Assembly (NCBI RefSeq): GCF_003664325.1
Contig: NZ_RCDA01000001.1
Span: 1,178,001 to 1,242,000 of the forward strand
Reading direction: 5' to 3'
Source of the DNA: Alkalispirillum mobile
GTDB taxonomy: Bacteria; Pseudomonadota; Gammaproteobacteria; Nitrococcales; Halorhodospiraceae
DNA length: 64,000 nucleotides
Shown here: positions 45,665 to 53,335 of the stretch, in pieces
How positions within the stretch are numbered: position 1 is the first letter of the stretch
How the letters are laid out: every line of letters starts with the position of its first letter
Translations under genes and position numbers: made by a program
Notes under the pieces: model-generated
Told to the model about the DNA's origin: nothing
The model's input: the letters and a program-made list of their open reading frames with translations, nothing else
Database searches by the model: none

Positions 45665-47233
45665 ATGAGCGAACAGGACAACGCCCCGACCAGCTCCGAC
45701 CTCGAGGAACATCGGCTACGCCTCCGCAACCTCACCCTGGAGGACTACCCGGACATCAAGCACATCATGGACCATGTCTACCCCGGGGCCATGGGGGGCG
45801 CCTGGTCGCGGGAGCAGTTCGCGGCGCAGATCAACCGCTTCCCCGAGGGCCAGATCTGCGTGGAGGACAACGGCCGGGTGGTGGCCGCCGCCCTGACGCT
45901 GATCGTGGACTACAGCCGCTTCGGTGATCGCCATACCTACGAGGAGATCACCGGCAACGGTTTCTTCACCACCCACGACCCCAAGGGCGACGTGCTTTAC
46001 GGAGTGGACGTCTTCGTCGATCCGGAGTACCGGGCCATGCGCCTTGGCCGGCGGCTGTATGACGCCCGCAAGGAGCTCTGCCGGCAACTCAACCTGCGCG
46101 CCATCGTCGCCGGCGGCCGGATCCCCGGCTACCGCAAGCACGCCGACGAGATGACCCCGGAGCACTACATCGAGCTGGTCAAGCAGAGCGAGATCCACGA
46201 CCCCATCCTCTCGTTCCAGCTCGCCAACGACTTCCACGTGCGCCGGGTGATCACCGACTACATGCCGGAGGACCGGGAGTCCCACGCCTACGCCACCCTG
46301 GTGCAGTGGAACAACATCTTCTATGAGGCGGATGAAACCCCGCTGATCGCCACCCGCAGCAAGGTGGTGCGGGTGGGCGCCGTGCAGTGGCAGATGCGCA
46401 CGGTCAGCTCGCTGGAGGACCTGATGGGCCAGGTGGAGTTCTTCGTGGACGCAGTGGCCGGCTACAACGCCGACTTTGCCCTGTTCCCGGAGTTCTTCAA
46501 CGCCCCGCTGCTGGCGCAGTTCAACCAGGACAACCCGGCCGAGGCCATCCGCGGCATGGCGCAGTACACCGACGACATCTGCGAGGCCATGTCCCGGTTG
46601 GCGGTGTCCTACAATATCAATATCGTCGCCGGCTCCATGCCGGTCTACCGGGACCAGGTGCTCTACAACGTCTCGTTCCTGTGCCGGCGCGATGGCACCA
46701 TCGACCACCAGTACAAGCTGCACATCACGCCGGATGAGCGAAGCTACTGGGGTGTACGGGGCGGCGACAGCCTGAAGGTGTTCGACACCGACGCCGGTCG
46801 GGTGGGGGTGCTGATCTGCTACGACTCGGAATTCCCCGAGCTGGCGCGCATCCTCTCCCAGCAGGGGGTGGAGATCCTGTTCGTGCCCTACTGGGTGGAC
46901 ACCAAGACCGGTTACCTGCGTGTGCGCCGCTGTGCGCAAGCACGTGCCATAGAGAATGAATGCTATACAGTGATTACCGGCAGTGTCGGTAACCTGCCGG
47001 ATATCGAGAACATCGACATCCAGTACTCCCAGTCGGCCGTCTTCTCGCCGGCCGACTTCGCCTTTCCGCACGATGCCATCGTGGCGGAATCCACCCCCAA
47101 CACGGAAATGACGTTGATCGTCGACCTGGACCTGGAAAAGCTCACCGAACTGCGTAACGAGGGTTCCGTGCGCAATTACCGAGACCGGCGGCTGGACCTT
47201 TACCGCATCCAGTGGCTCGGCCGCCAGGATTGA
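45665..47233 (+). CDS. GNAT acetyltransferase fused to carbon-nitrogen hydrolase
   Basis: The 522-residue protein joins an N-terminal GNAT domain (about 15-215; GVDVFVDPEYRAMRLGRRLY is the acetyl-CoA loop) to a nitrilase-superfamily domain (about 225-515). The nitrilase catalytic triad is present: Glu near 276 (FPEFF), Lys near 350 (YKLHI) and Cys near 385 (ICYDSEFP). The superfamily hydrolyses nitriles, amides or carbamoyl groups; the true substrate is unknown. Such fusions occur elsewhere (for example YhcX-like proteins). It heads a plus-strand set with the PA2779/PA2778-type pair. Confidence 0.9.
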   Translation: MSEQDNAPTSSDLEEHRLRLRNLTLEDYPDIKHIMDHVYPGAMGGAWSREQFAAQINRFPEGQICVEDNGRVVAAALTLIVDYSRFGDRHTYEEITGNGFFTTHDPKGDVLYGVDVFVDPEYRAMRLGRRLYDARKELCRQLNLRAIVAGGRIPGYRKHADEMTPEHYIELVKQSEIHDPILSFQLANDFHVRRVITDYMPEDRESHAYATLVQWNNIFYEADETPLIATRSKVVRVGAVQWQMRTVSSLEDLMGQVEFFVDAVAGYNADFALFPEFFNAPLLAQFNQDNPAEAIRGMAQYTDDICEAMSRLAVSYNINIVAGSMPVYRDQVLYNVSFLCRRDGTIDHQYKLHITPDERSYWGVRGGDSLKVFDTDAGRVGVLICYDSEFPELARILSQQGVEILFVPYWVDTKTGYLRVRRCAQARAIENECYTVITGSVGNLPDIENIDIQYSQSAVFSPADFAFPHDAIVAESTPNTEMTLIVDLDLEKLTELRNEGSVRNYRDRRLDLYRIQWLGRQD

Positions 47234-47259
47234 CCCCAAAGCCATCAAGGAGTGACGCC

Positions 47260-47685
47260 ATGAGCCTGATCCACCCCGAAGTCCGCCGCTTCACTGCCCT
47301 GCTCCTCGCCGCGCTGATGCTCTTCAGCATGGCCGCGCCCATCGCCGCCCAGATGGACCACCCCGGCATGGTGGGCACCGAGACCCTGGTGGATGAGATG
47401 CGCGTGGAGCAGCAGCGCGCCGAAGTACAGGCCTTCCTGGCCCGTGATGATGTCCGCGACCGGTTGGTGCAATGGGGCGTGGACCCCTCCGAGGCGGAGC
47501 AGCGGGTGGATCTGCTGACCGATCAGGAGGTAGCCGAGATGCATGAGCGCATCGAGGAGATGCCCGCCGGAGCCGGCGTGGGGAGCGTCGTGGGCGCTGC
47601 GGTCCTGATCTTCCTCGTGCTGCTGATCACTGACATCCTCGGCTTCACCGACGTCTACCCGTTCGTCACCCGCACGGCGCAGTAA
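47260..47685 (+). CDS. PA2779-type membrane protein
   Basis: The 141-residue protein has a signal-like N-terminus (about 8-31, ending AAPIAAQM), a charged helical middle (VEQQRAEVQAFLARDDVRDRLVQWG) and one C-terminal span (about 105-125: GVGSVVGAAVLIFLVLLITDILG). This matches the PA2779 family, of unknown function, that is always found beside a PA2778-type cysteine peptidase. Its stop overlaps the next start by one base (TAATG). AAGGAG lies 9 bases before ATG 47260. Confidence 0.8.
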   Translation: MSLIHPEVRRFTALLLAALMLFSMAAPIAAQMDHPGMVGTETLVDEMRVEQQRAEVQAFLARDDVRDRLVQWGVDPSEAEQRVDLLTDQEVAEMHERIEEMPAGAGVGSVVGAAVLIFLVLLITDILGFTDVYPFVTRTAQ

Positions 47686-48632
47686 TGCTCTGGCGGAGTG
47701 GTGCGATATTGATCAGCCTGCTGGTGCTGGCCGGTTGCGCCAGCACCAGCAGTCTTCGCGACGGCATGCCGGAGGAGCCGCCCGCGGTAGAGGAGATCGC
47801 CGGGGTGCCATTTCACCCGGACGAGACACTCTATTGCGGCCCGGCCTCCCTGGCCACGGTGCTCGGCTGGAGCGGTGTCGACACCACCCCGGAGGAATTG
47901 ATCCCGTCACTGCATGTCCCGGAGCGCAGCGGCAGCCTGCAAAGCGAGCTGGTGGCCCAGGCCCGCCACCAGGGGCGACTGGCCTACGTGCTGCGCCCGC
48001 GCACCGAGGCGGTGCTGGCAGAACTGGAGGCGGGCCACCCGGTCGTGGTCCTGCAGAACCTGGGGCTGGCCATCGCGCCCCGATGGCATTACGCGGTGCT
48101 GGTGGGGCTCGACCCGGAGACCGACGAGTTCATCCTGCGCTCCGGTCCCCACGAACGGCACCGCACCGCGGTAAACACCTTCCTGCGCACCTGGAACCGC
48201 GGGGAGCGCTGGGCGCTGGTCGTGGTGGAGCCCGGGCGCGTCCCGGCCAGTGCCGACCCGGGACGCTACATGGAGGCGGCCCACGCCCTGGAGGCCACCG
48301 GCCAGCAGGAGGCGGCCGAGCAGGCCTGGCAGGCCGGCATCAGCCGCTGGCCTCTGAGCCCCCAGATGGCGGTGGCGCTGGCCAACCTGCACTTCTCCCG
48401 GGGCGAGCTGGAGGAAGCGGAGACCCACCTGAAGCAGGCCCTGGACCGGGGTGCGGCATCCGGTGCCGTCTACAACAACCTGGCCTGGATACTCGCCGAG
48501 CAGGGCCAATGGTCCTCCGCACTGGACATGGCGGAACGGGCGGTGGCCAAGGGCGGCCCGCACCGGAACCAGTTCCAGCAGACGCTGGACACGCTGCGGG
48601 AACAGGCCGGTGACCGCGCCGCCAACGACTGA
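47685..48632 (+). CDS. PA2778-type lipoprotein C39-like cysteine peptidase with TPR repeats
   Basis: The 315-residue protein has a lipobox LVLAGC (lipidated Cys18) and a papain-like C39 fold with catalytic Cys51 in ETLYCGPASLATVL and His135 in RWHYAVLVG. A TPR region follows (about 195-310: EATGQQEAAEQAWQAGISRWP, NLHFSRGELEEAETHLKQAL, NNLAWILAEQGQW). The substrate is unknown; bacterial C39 peptidases often process GG-type leaders. It is cotranscribed with the PA2779-type gene, so the two likely act together in the periplasm. Confidence 0.85.
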   Translation: MLWRSGAILISLLVLAGCASTSSLRDGMPEEPPAVEEIAGVPFHPDETLYCGPASLATVLGWSGVDTTPEELIPSLHVPERSGSLQSELVAQARHQGRLAYVLRPRTEAVLAELEAGHPVVVLQNLGLAIAPRWHYAVLVGLDPETDEFILRSGPHERHRTAVNTFLRTWNRGERWALVVVEPGRVPASADPGRYMEAAHALEATGQQEAAEQAWQAGISRWPLSPQMAVALANLHFSRGELEEAETHLKQALDRGAASGAVYNNLAWILAEQGQWSSALDMAERAVAKGGPHRNQFQQTLDTLREQAGDRAAND

Positions 48633-48652
48633 CCGTCAATCCGCCGGCCGCG

Positions 48653-49384
48653 CTAACCCAGCCAGACCAGCAGTGCCGCCAACGCCAGCATCAGGCTCAC
48701 CAGGCCGGTCAGCCGGAACCGCAGACGCTGGTACCAGTCGGGCAGCTGCAAGCGGGCGGCAACCCTGCGCTCGTACCCCCACCAACCGAGGAAGCCGGCC
48801 AGCAGGAGCGGCATCCCCGCCCAGGGTAGGAGCAGCAGTGATAGCCAGCCCACCAGCGCGGGCACGACGCTGGCGATGTAGTCGGCCGCGCCCCCGGTCG
48901 CCTGCCCCCGGGCCAATGCCACGCCCCAGTGCGTGGCACCCAGGAAACTGAGAATCACCGCCCCGTAGGCCATGGTCCAGAGGGAGAAGAACTGCCCGGT
49001 CGGGGAGTGCGCCGAGGCGAACAGCAGCACCAGCACGCCGAAGGCAAAGGGCAGGAGGCCGGCATAACCGAGGCGCTTGACCCAGGTTTGCGCCTCCGCC
49101 CCCATGCCGGCCGCCGCACCCTGGGCCAGGTAATCCTGCATGCCCCCAACGAACTGCCCGTCCACGAACACCTGGGGCAGGGTCTCCCGCCCCGTCATGG
49201 CCTGCAGCGTGTGGAAGCGCTCGCGCATGGCCGCATCACCCATACCCATCCGGACCTCCCGGTAGGCGTGTCCGCGCGCCTGCGCCGCCTCCCTCAGCAG
49301 CTCGGTCTCGGTCAAACCGGAGCAAAACACCACGACCCCGTGGTCATCGATCTCCTGTTGAATGGCTTCTTCGTGCGTTGTCAC
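48653..49384 (-). CDS. Glutaredoxin-like domain fused to DUF3429 membrane domain
   Basis: Residues 1-90 fold like a glutaredoxin: GVVVFCSGL beta strand, then the GSH-binding TLPQVFVDGQFVGGMQDYL with cis-Pro. The CPYC or CGFS active site is missing (LTET lies in its place); a lone Cys sits at 21. Residues 95-243 are a DUF3429 domain with four or five membrane spans. GTG 49384 is used because GGGAGG is five bases upstream. The joined layout suggests a redox-fold module tethered to the membrane without normal thiol chemistry, which is inference. Convergent with the PA2778 gene. Confidence 0.82.
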   Translation of the reverse strand: MTTHEEAIQQEIDDHGVVVFCSGLTETELLREAAQARGHAYREVRMGMGDAAMRERFHTLQAMTGRETLPQVFVDGQFVGGMQDYLAQGAAAGMGAEAQTWVKRLGYAGLLPFAFGVLVLLFASAHSPTGQFFSLWTMAYGAVILSFLGATHWGVALARGQATGGAADYIASVVPALVGWLSLLLLPWAGMPLLLAGFLGWWGYERRVAARLQLPDWYQRLRFRLTGLVSLMLALAALLVWLG

Positions 49385-49497
49385 TGCCCCTCCCAGGGCC
49401 CCTAGGGCCGCTTGCCGGTCACTGGAACAGCTTAGGGGGCTCACCCCGGTGCGACAATGGGCAGACGCCACGGACCCCGCGCCCGCAGGTCACACCG

Positions 49498-49527
49498 CTG
49501 GCGTCTGGCTACGCCCTTGGTAGAATA
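49498..49527 (+). promoter_or_regulatory. Promoter of sufT (candidate)
   Basis: CTGGCG (49498-49503) and TAGAAT (49521-49526) are spaced by 17 bases. The -10 is good and the -35 poor. The sufT start follows 42 bases downstream with TAGGAGG as ribosome binding site. Confidence 0.4.
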
Positions 49528-49568
49528 CGGCAATTGCTGAGCCAAACACTTGGGTTTAGGAGGCGTTC

Positions 49569-50120
49569 ATGTACAGCCCCAGGGGCGAACCGGTGGTGTT
49601 CGAACGCGACTGCGAGGCAGTCGTCATCCCGGCCGGCGAGTCCGGCACCATCCCCAAAGGCGCCGAGGGCGTGCTGACCCAGGCGCTGGGCGGCAGCTTC
49701 ACGGTCTACATCCAGGGGCACCTGTTCCGGCTGGATGGCAAGGACGCCGACGCCATTGGCAAGGAGCCGCCACAACCCCCGGAACTCCCCCCCAATGCCA
49801 CCGACGAGGACGTGGAGAAACTGATCTGGGAGCAGATGGATACCTGCTACGACCCCGAGATCCCGATCAGCATCGTGGAACTGGGCCTGATCTACGGCTG
49901 CGACATTGCCAAGGACGATGATGGCCAGCGGCGGGTGGACATCCGCATGACCCTGACCGCACCCGGTTGCGGCATGGGCGATATCCTGGCCGACGACGTT
50001 CGTGTCAAGGTGGGGATGATTCCGACGGTCAAGGACGTCAACGTGGAACTGGTCTTCGACCCACCCTGGAACCAGAGCATGATGTCCGAGGCGGCACGGC
50101 TGCAGACCGGCCTGATCTAA
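49569..50120 (+). CDS. sufT: Fe-S cluster maturation factor SufT
   Basis: SufT is an auxiliary protein for maturation of iron-sulfur enzymes. The 183-residue product has an N-terminal beta domain (VTQALGGSFTVYIQGHLFRLDG) and a MIP18/DUF59 domain (about 80-180) with DPEIPISIVELGLIYGC, the reactive TAPGCGM and VELVFDPPWN. It lacks an adjacent sufBCDS cluster, so it acts at a distance or with another assembly system. ATG 49569 has TAGGAGG upstream. A hairpin follows the stop. Confidence 0.92.
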   Translation: MYSPRGEPVVFERDCEAVVIPAGESGTIPKGAEGVLTQALGGSFTVYIQGHLFRLDGKDADAIGKEPPQPPELPPNATDEDVEKLIWEQMDTCYDPEIPISIVELGLIYGCDIAKDDDGQRRVDIRMTLTAPGCGMGDILADDVRVKVGMIPTVKDVNVELVFDPPWNQSMMSEAARLQTGLI

Positions 50121-50126
50121 CCTTCC

Positions 50127-50149
50127 GGCGGGCGCCCTTGTCGCCCGCC
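50127..50149 (+). terminator. Hairpin downstream of sufT
   Basis: GGCGGGCG (50127-50134) pairs with CGCCCGCC (50142-50149) across a 7-base loop. The following bases AAACCCTTTATTAA give only a weak U tract, so this is a probable but not textbook intrinsic terminator. Confidence 0.6.
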
Positions 50150-50503
50150 AAACCCTTTATTAATCAACCAGTTCCCTTAGCCCTTGACGGGTACATCAGG
50201 TATAACCAAGGGACCTGCAGGGAACCATAAAAACCTTGAATCATTTTCGGTGCTTGCACCCATTGCCCCAAGGCGGTGCGTGGTCATACCATACGGCCAA
50301 CGTTGAGGGGCAGGCATCATCCCGCTGACACCCCGCGCTCCAGGCAGCCCTCCGGCGCCGGACATCAACACCAGACAGCTGGCCCGGTGACCACCGGGCA
50401 ACACGCCCGCCAAGGGCGTCGTGAAACGGATATTCGGAGCAGGTTTTTGAATCGACGGGTGCGGCGATCGTCGCGATGACGATACGCCTTCAGGAGGTGC
50501 GGT
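50150..50503. other. Intergenic region with no gene seen
   Basis: About 350 bases hold no coding frame that fits this genome's composition. A perfect dyad GGTGC-TT-GCACC (50249-50260) and a possible promoter TTGCCC (50263-50268)/TACCAT (50287-50292) with 18-base spacing lie about 200 bases before the next gene. The dyad sits just upstream of the -35, where an activator could bind. No RNA gene was recognised. Confidence 0.35.
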
Positions 50504-50803
50504 ATGGCTGAAATGGTACGTGATCTGGATCGGGTGACAGCAACCTGCGAGCAGCTCACCGAGATGACCGAGGCAGAGCGTCAGGCCTGGATGCAGCAGG
50601 CCATGGCCGAGCAGCGGGCCATGGTGTTGCGTGCGGCGCTGCAGGGGCTTGGGCGCAAGCTCTCCGCCATGCTGGGCCGTCGTGGCCAGGTGCTTCCGGT
50701 AGAGGAGCAGCCGCGCCCCGATCAGTACGACGAGCACACCCTGCACGCGGTAAACGCCCACGCCGAGGCGAGCAACGAGGCCCGGGATCGCCGCGTGGCC
50801 TGA
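50504..50803 (+). CDS. Unrecognised 99-residue helical protein
   Basis: I do not recognise this protein. A clear AGGAGG lies 8 bases before ATG 50504 and a strong terminator follows, so it is probably a real, single-gene transcript. The sequence is amphipathic and helical (LTEMTEAERQAWMQQAMAEQRAMVLRAAL), Met- and Gln-rich, with a basic middle (GLGRKLSAMLGRRG) and a charged C-terminus. No signal peptide or membrane span is present. A small nucleoid- or stress-related helical protein is possible but unsupported. Confidence 0.75.
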   Translation: MAEMVRDLDRVTATCEQLTEMTEAERQAWMQQAMAEQRAMVLRAALQGLGRKLSAMLGRRGQVLPVEEQPRPDQYDEHTLHAVNAHAEASNEARDRRVA

Positions 50804-50836
50804 TCCCGAAGCACGGCAACAGGCCCGCGCGTATCG

Positions 50837-50873
50837 GCGGCCACCCCGGGGACGGGGTGGCCGCTTTTCGTTT
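50837..50873 (+). terminator. Intrinsic terminator after the 99-residue gene
   Basis: GCGGCCACCCC (50837-50847) pairs with GGGGTGGCCGC (50854-50864), an 11-bp perfect stem with a 6-base loop. It is followed by TTTTCGTTT, giving a U tract on the plus strand. Confidence 0.88.
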
Positions 50874-51044
50874 GCCCCACCCCACGCCGATGCTGCAGAT
50901 CGGAAAACAGCCCGCTGCCCCTTGCAAGCCACCCCCCATGACATAGATTTGCAGTAAGCCAGCAGTTGCCGGTCATGCGGGGACGCGGCCGGGTTTTTGT
51001 CAGCCCGCACCGCGCTCCGGTCGTTGTCGCCAGGGGAGATCACC

Positions 51045-51704
51045 ATGAGCCATGTCCGCCGTCCTGTCGTCGCAGGCCTGTTCTACCCGGGGCATCCGGA
51101 GGTTCTGCGTCGCTCACTCGATGCCTTGCTGCAGGCCCGACCACTGCTGGGCAGCCCGCCACGGGCCATGGTGCTGCCACCGCGCAGCCAGGCCCGGGCG
51201 GGCGAGGCCATTGCAAGCGCGTGCACCCTGTTGCAGGGCTGTGCGTCGCAACTGCGGCGGGTCTACCTGGTGGCCGAGAGCCCCTACACCGGCCATGACG
51301 ACGCACCTCATTTCGATGGTCACGGCCACTTTCAAACCCCGCTGGGCCGCCTGGCGGTTGATCAGCAGCGGGTTGCAGAGCTGGTGGACGAGTTGGGCGG
51401 CTTCACGGACGACAAAGCCCATGACCTGGAACACCGTCTGGAGGCCCCGCTGCCCTACTTGCAGCGCACCCTGCACCGGTTCCGCCTAGTGCCAGCGCTG
51501 CTGCCCGTGGGCGCAGCCCGCGCCGCCACCCGCCTGCTGCAGGGCGCGCTGAACGATGACGAGGGCCTGCTGATCGTGGTGGATCAACCGGAAAGCACAT
51601 TGGCCCGGCGTTTGGAGGCCGAGGCAGCGACGCGCCGGTTGACCTGCCAACCCGTGACCGAGGCGGAGCACGGTCGCCCTCTGGCGCTGAGCTTCTATCC
51701 CTGA
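51045..51704 (+). CDS. Degenerate Memo-family protein
   Basis: The 219-residue protein matches the MEMO1/Memo family at several places: RRPVVAGLFYPGHPEVLRRSLDALL at the start, FQTPLGRLAVDQQRV, EHRLEAPLPYLQ and LVPALLPVG. Two metal-binding His motifs of Memo are lost: PHAGY reads PPRSQ, and GPSHH reads AESPYT. Only the EH of EHxLE remains. Normal Memo proteins are about 270 residues, so the C-terminus is also shorter. A non-catalytic relative is my inference. The start ATG 51045 has GGGGAG upstream. Confidence 0.7.
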   Translation: MSHVRRPVVAGLFYPGHPEVLRRSLDALLQARPLLGSPPRAMVLPPRSQARAGEAIASACTLLQGCASQLRRVYLVAESPYTGHDDAPHFDGHGHFQTPLGRLAVDQQRVAELVDELGGFTDDKAHDLEHRLEAPLPYLQRTLHRFRLVPALLPVGAARAATRLLQGALNDDEGLLIVVDQPESTLARRLEAEAATRRLTCQPVTEAEHGRPLALSFYP

Positions 51705-51828
51705 CCGCCCCGATGCCGCTGCGGGCGAGCGGGCGCCACCAATTGGTGCCCGGGCCCCGGCTTTCCTGAAAGCACGGGGCTTGGCACAATCCGGACAGTC
51801 ATCCCGCAGATCACGAGGGCGTCTCGCC

Positions 51829-52485
51829 ATGCAAGCAGGTGGTTTCACCGAACCGGGCCCCGGCCGTTCCCACAATGAAGACCATTTCGGCTACGACCTG
51901 CCCGCCGGGGTGGCCGTACTGGCCGACGGCGCCAGTAACCGCCCCCATGGCGAGGTGGCTGCAGGGCTCGCGGTGGACACCATCCTGGCCATCACCCGCA
52001 ATCACCATGGCGCCGATCACACGTGGCTGGAGTCCGGCGGTGAGCCCCGCAAGCTTGCTCAGCTGGCCAACCAGGCGCTCCTGGCGCACACGGAGCGCAA
52101 TCGGCGCCATCGGGGCATGGGCAGCACCCTGGCCTTGCTCACCGTCGCACCGGCGTCGGTCAGTCTGGCCCTGGTGGGGGACTCGCCGGTCTACCGGTTG
52201 CGGGACGGCGAATTGCTCTGCCTGGGCTCGGGGCGAGGGGCTTACGAAGCGCTGGGGGAGCGCCCCCGCGTGCGCCCGGAGTTGCACGACCTGGACCGGG
52301 CAAGCGGGGATCTGTTCCTGCTGTGCTCCGATGGGGTCTCCTCTGCGGTGGATAGCGCCACGCTGAAGACCTTGCTGCAGGGCGCTGCGGACGACCTGAC
52401 CGACACCGCCCGGCATATCGTCATGCAGGCACGCGAGGCGGGTGGCGAGGGGGATGCCTCGGCCCTGCTGGTCCGGCTGCGCTGA
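51829..52485 (+). CDS. PP2C-type (PPM) serine/threonine phosphatase
   Basis: The 218-residue protein carries PPM metal-binding motifs: GRSHNEDHFG near 14-23, VLADGAS near 32, MGSTLALL, LVGDSPVYRL, LLCSDGVSSAV and a C-terminal GDASALLVRL (DN of the classic motif reads DA). It would remove phosphate from Ser/Thr residues or from anti-sigma-type partners. No kinase or anti-anti-sigma gene is adjacent. GAGGG lies upstream of ATG 51829. It follows the Memo-like gene by 124 bp. Confidence 0.85.
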   Translation: MQAGGFTEPGPGRSHNEDHFGYDLPAGVAVLADGASNRPHGEVAAGLAVDTILAITRNHHGADHTWLESGGEPRKLAQLANQALLAHTERNRRHRGMGSTLALLTVAPASVSLALVGDSPVYRLRDGELLCLGSGRGAYEALGERPRVRPELHDLDRASGDLFLLCSDGVSSAVDSATLKTLLQGAADDLTDTARHIVMQAREAGGEGDASALLVRLR

Positions 52486-52525
52486 GCTCCCGGCTGCCAC
52501 GGGCGGCCGCACCACCGCCGGCCGG

Positions 52526-52870
52526 CTAACGCCGGCGCGGGGTATGCAAAGGCCCCTCCTGCTCGGCGTAAAATGCCGCCAGATCCCGGATTTCCGAATC
52601 ACTCAGCTCGGCCGCGATGCCGTTCATGATCGGGTTGGCGATGTCTGTATCCCGGTAACGCCGCAGCATCCGGGCGAGGTAGTCCGCATGCTGGCCCGCG
52701 ATCTTGGGATACTGCGGATCGGGGCTGTTGCCATCCTCACCGTGGCAGGCAATGCAGGCCGCAGACAAATCCTCGCCCCGCACCGGGTCACCCCGCTCGA
52801 TGGCCGCTGCCGGCAGCGCCATCGCGAACCCCATGCCCATGATCACCCAGACACTGAAACCCTTCATCAT
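52526..52870 (-). CDS. Mono-haem cytochrome c, c4-domain type (second of pair)
   Basis: The 114-residue exported cytochrome has a signal peptide (about 4-24, ending PAAA), the haem site CIACH (39-43) and a distal Met in NPIMNGIAAELSDSEIRDLAAFYA. IAGQHADYLARMLRRYRD is the c4-domain signature. ATG 52870 and a second ATG three bases on are both possible; AGGGGG is upstream. Its start overlaps the stop of the upstream cytochrome gene. It probably carries electrons in the periplasm; the partner oxidase or reductase is not in the window. Confidence 0.87.
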   Translation of the reverse strand: MMKGFSVWVIMGMGFAMALPAAAIERGDPVRGEDLSAACIACHGEDGNSPDPQYPKIAGQHADYLARMLRRYRDTDIANPIMNGIAAELSDSEIRDLAAFYAEQEGPLHTPRRR

Positions 52871-53208
52871 CAACGCCCCCTGGAAGACGGCTCACTGGCC
52901 GCGAAATAAGCCGCAATATCCTCGATATCCTCTTCACTCAGGCTGCGCGCCTGGGCGTTCATGGTGGGGTGATCGCGGACGCCCTCACGGAACGCCATGA
53001 GGGCATCGACCAGGTACTCGGCATGCTGTCCCCCCAGCTTGGGGACGTGGTAGCTGGGGTACACGTTGCGTTGCCCGACCACGCCGTGGCAGCCCATGCA
53101 GGTATCGGCTTTAAGCTGGCCGGCCACCGGGTCACCAGCCTGCGCCGGCCCCAAGAACAAGGCGGCGGCCAGGGTAACCCCGGCAGCCGTGGATCGGATG
53201 ATGGGCAT
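52870..53208 (-). CDS. Mono-haem cytochrome c, c4-domain type (first of pair)
   Basis: The 112-residue protein has a signal peptide (about 1-24, ending AQA), haem site CMGCH (37-41), LGGQHAEYLVDALMAFREG and a distal Met in HPTMNAQARSLSEEDIEDIAAYFA. ATG 53208 is preceded by GGGGGAG. Cytochrome c4 is normally one di-haem protein made of two such domains; here the halves are two coupled genes. The 5' leader contains a long purine tract (about 53258-53286, minus strand). Confidence 0.88.
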   Translation of the reverse strand: MPIIRSTAAGVTLAAALFLGPAQAGDPVAGQLKADTCMGCHGVVGQRNVYPSYHVPKLGGQHAEYLVDALMAFREGVRDHPTMNAQARSLSEEDIEDIAAYFAASEPSSRGR

Positions 53209-53303
53209 AGATCTCCCCCTTTGTGCTGGATGGGCTGGTGGGCCCCACGACCCCCAAAACCCTTTCTTTTTTCTCTTTCTTCTGTTTAGCACAGATAGGG
53301 GAA

Positions 53304-53330
53304 ATTGCCCGATTACCCTACTCGGGCAAT
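53304..53330 (-). terminator. Hairpin terminator downstream of acyP
   Basis: ATTGCCCGA (53304-53312) pairs with TCGGGCAAT (53322-53330) across 9 bases. On the minus strand it is followed by TTTCCCC, a short U tract, directly after the acyP stop. Confidence 0.65.
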
Positions 53331-53335
53331 ACGGC

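Noticed and set aside
50185-50206. TTGACG followed by TATAAC after sufT
   Set aside because: The two hexamers are only 11 bases apart, too close for a sigma-70 promoter.
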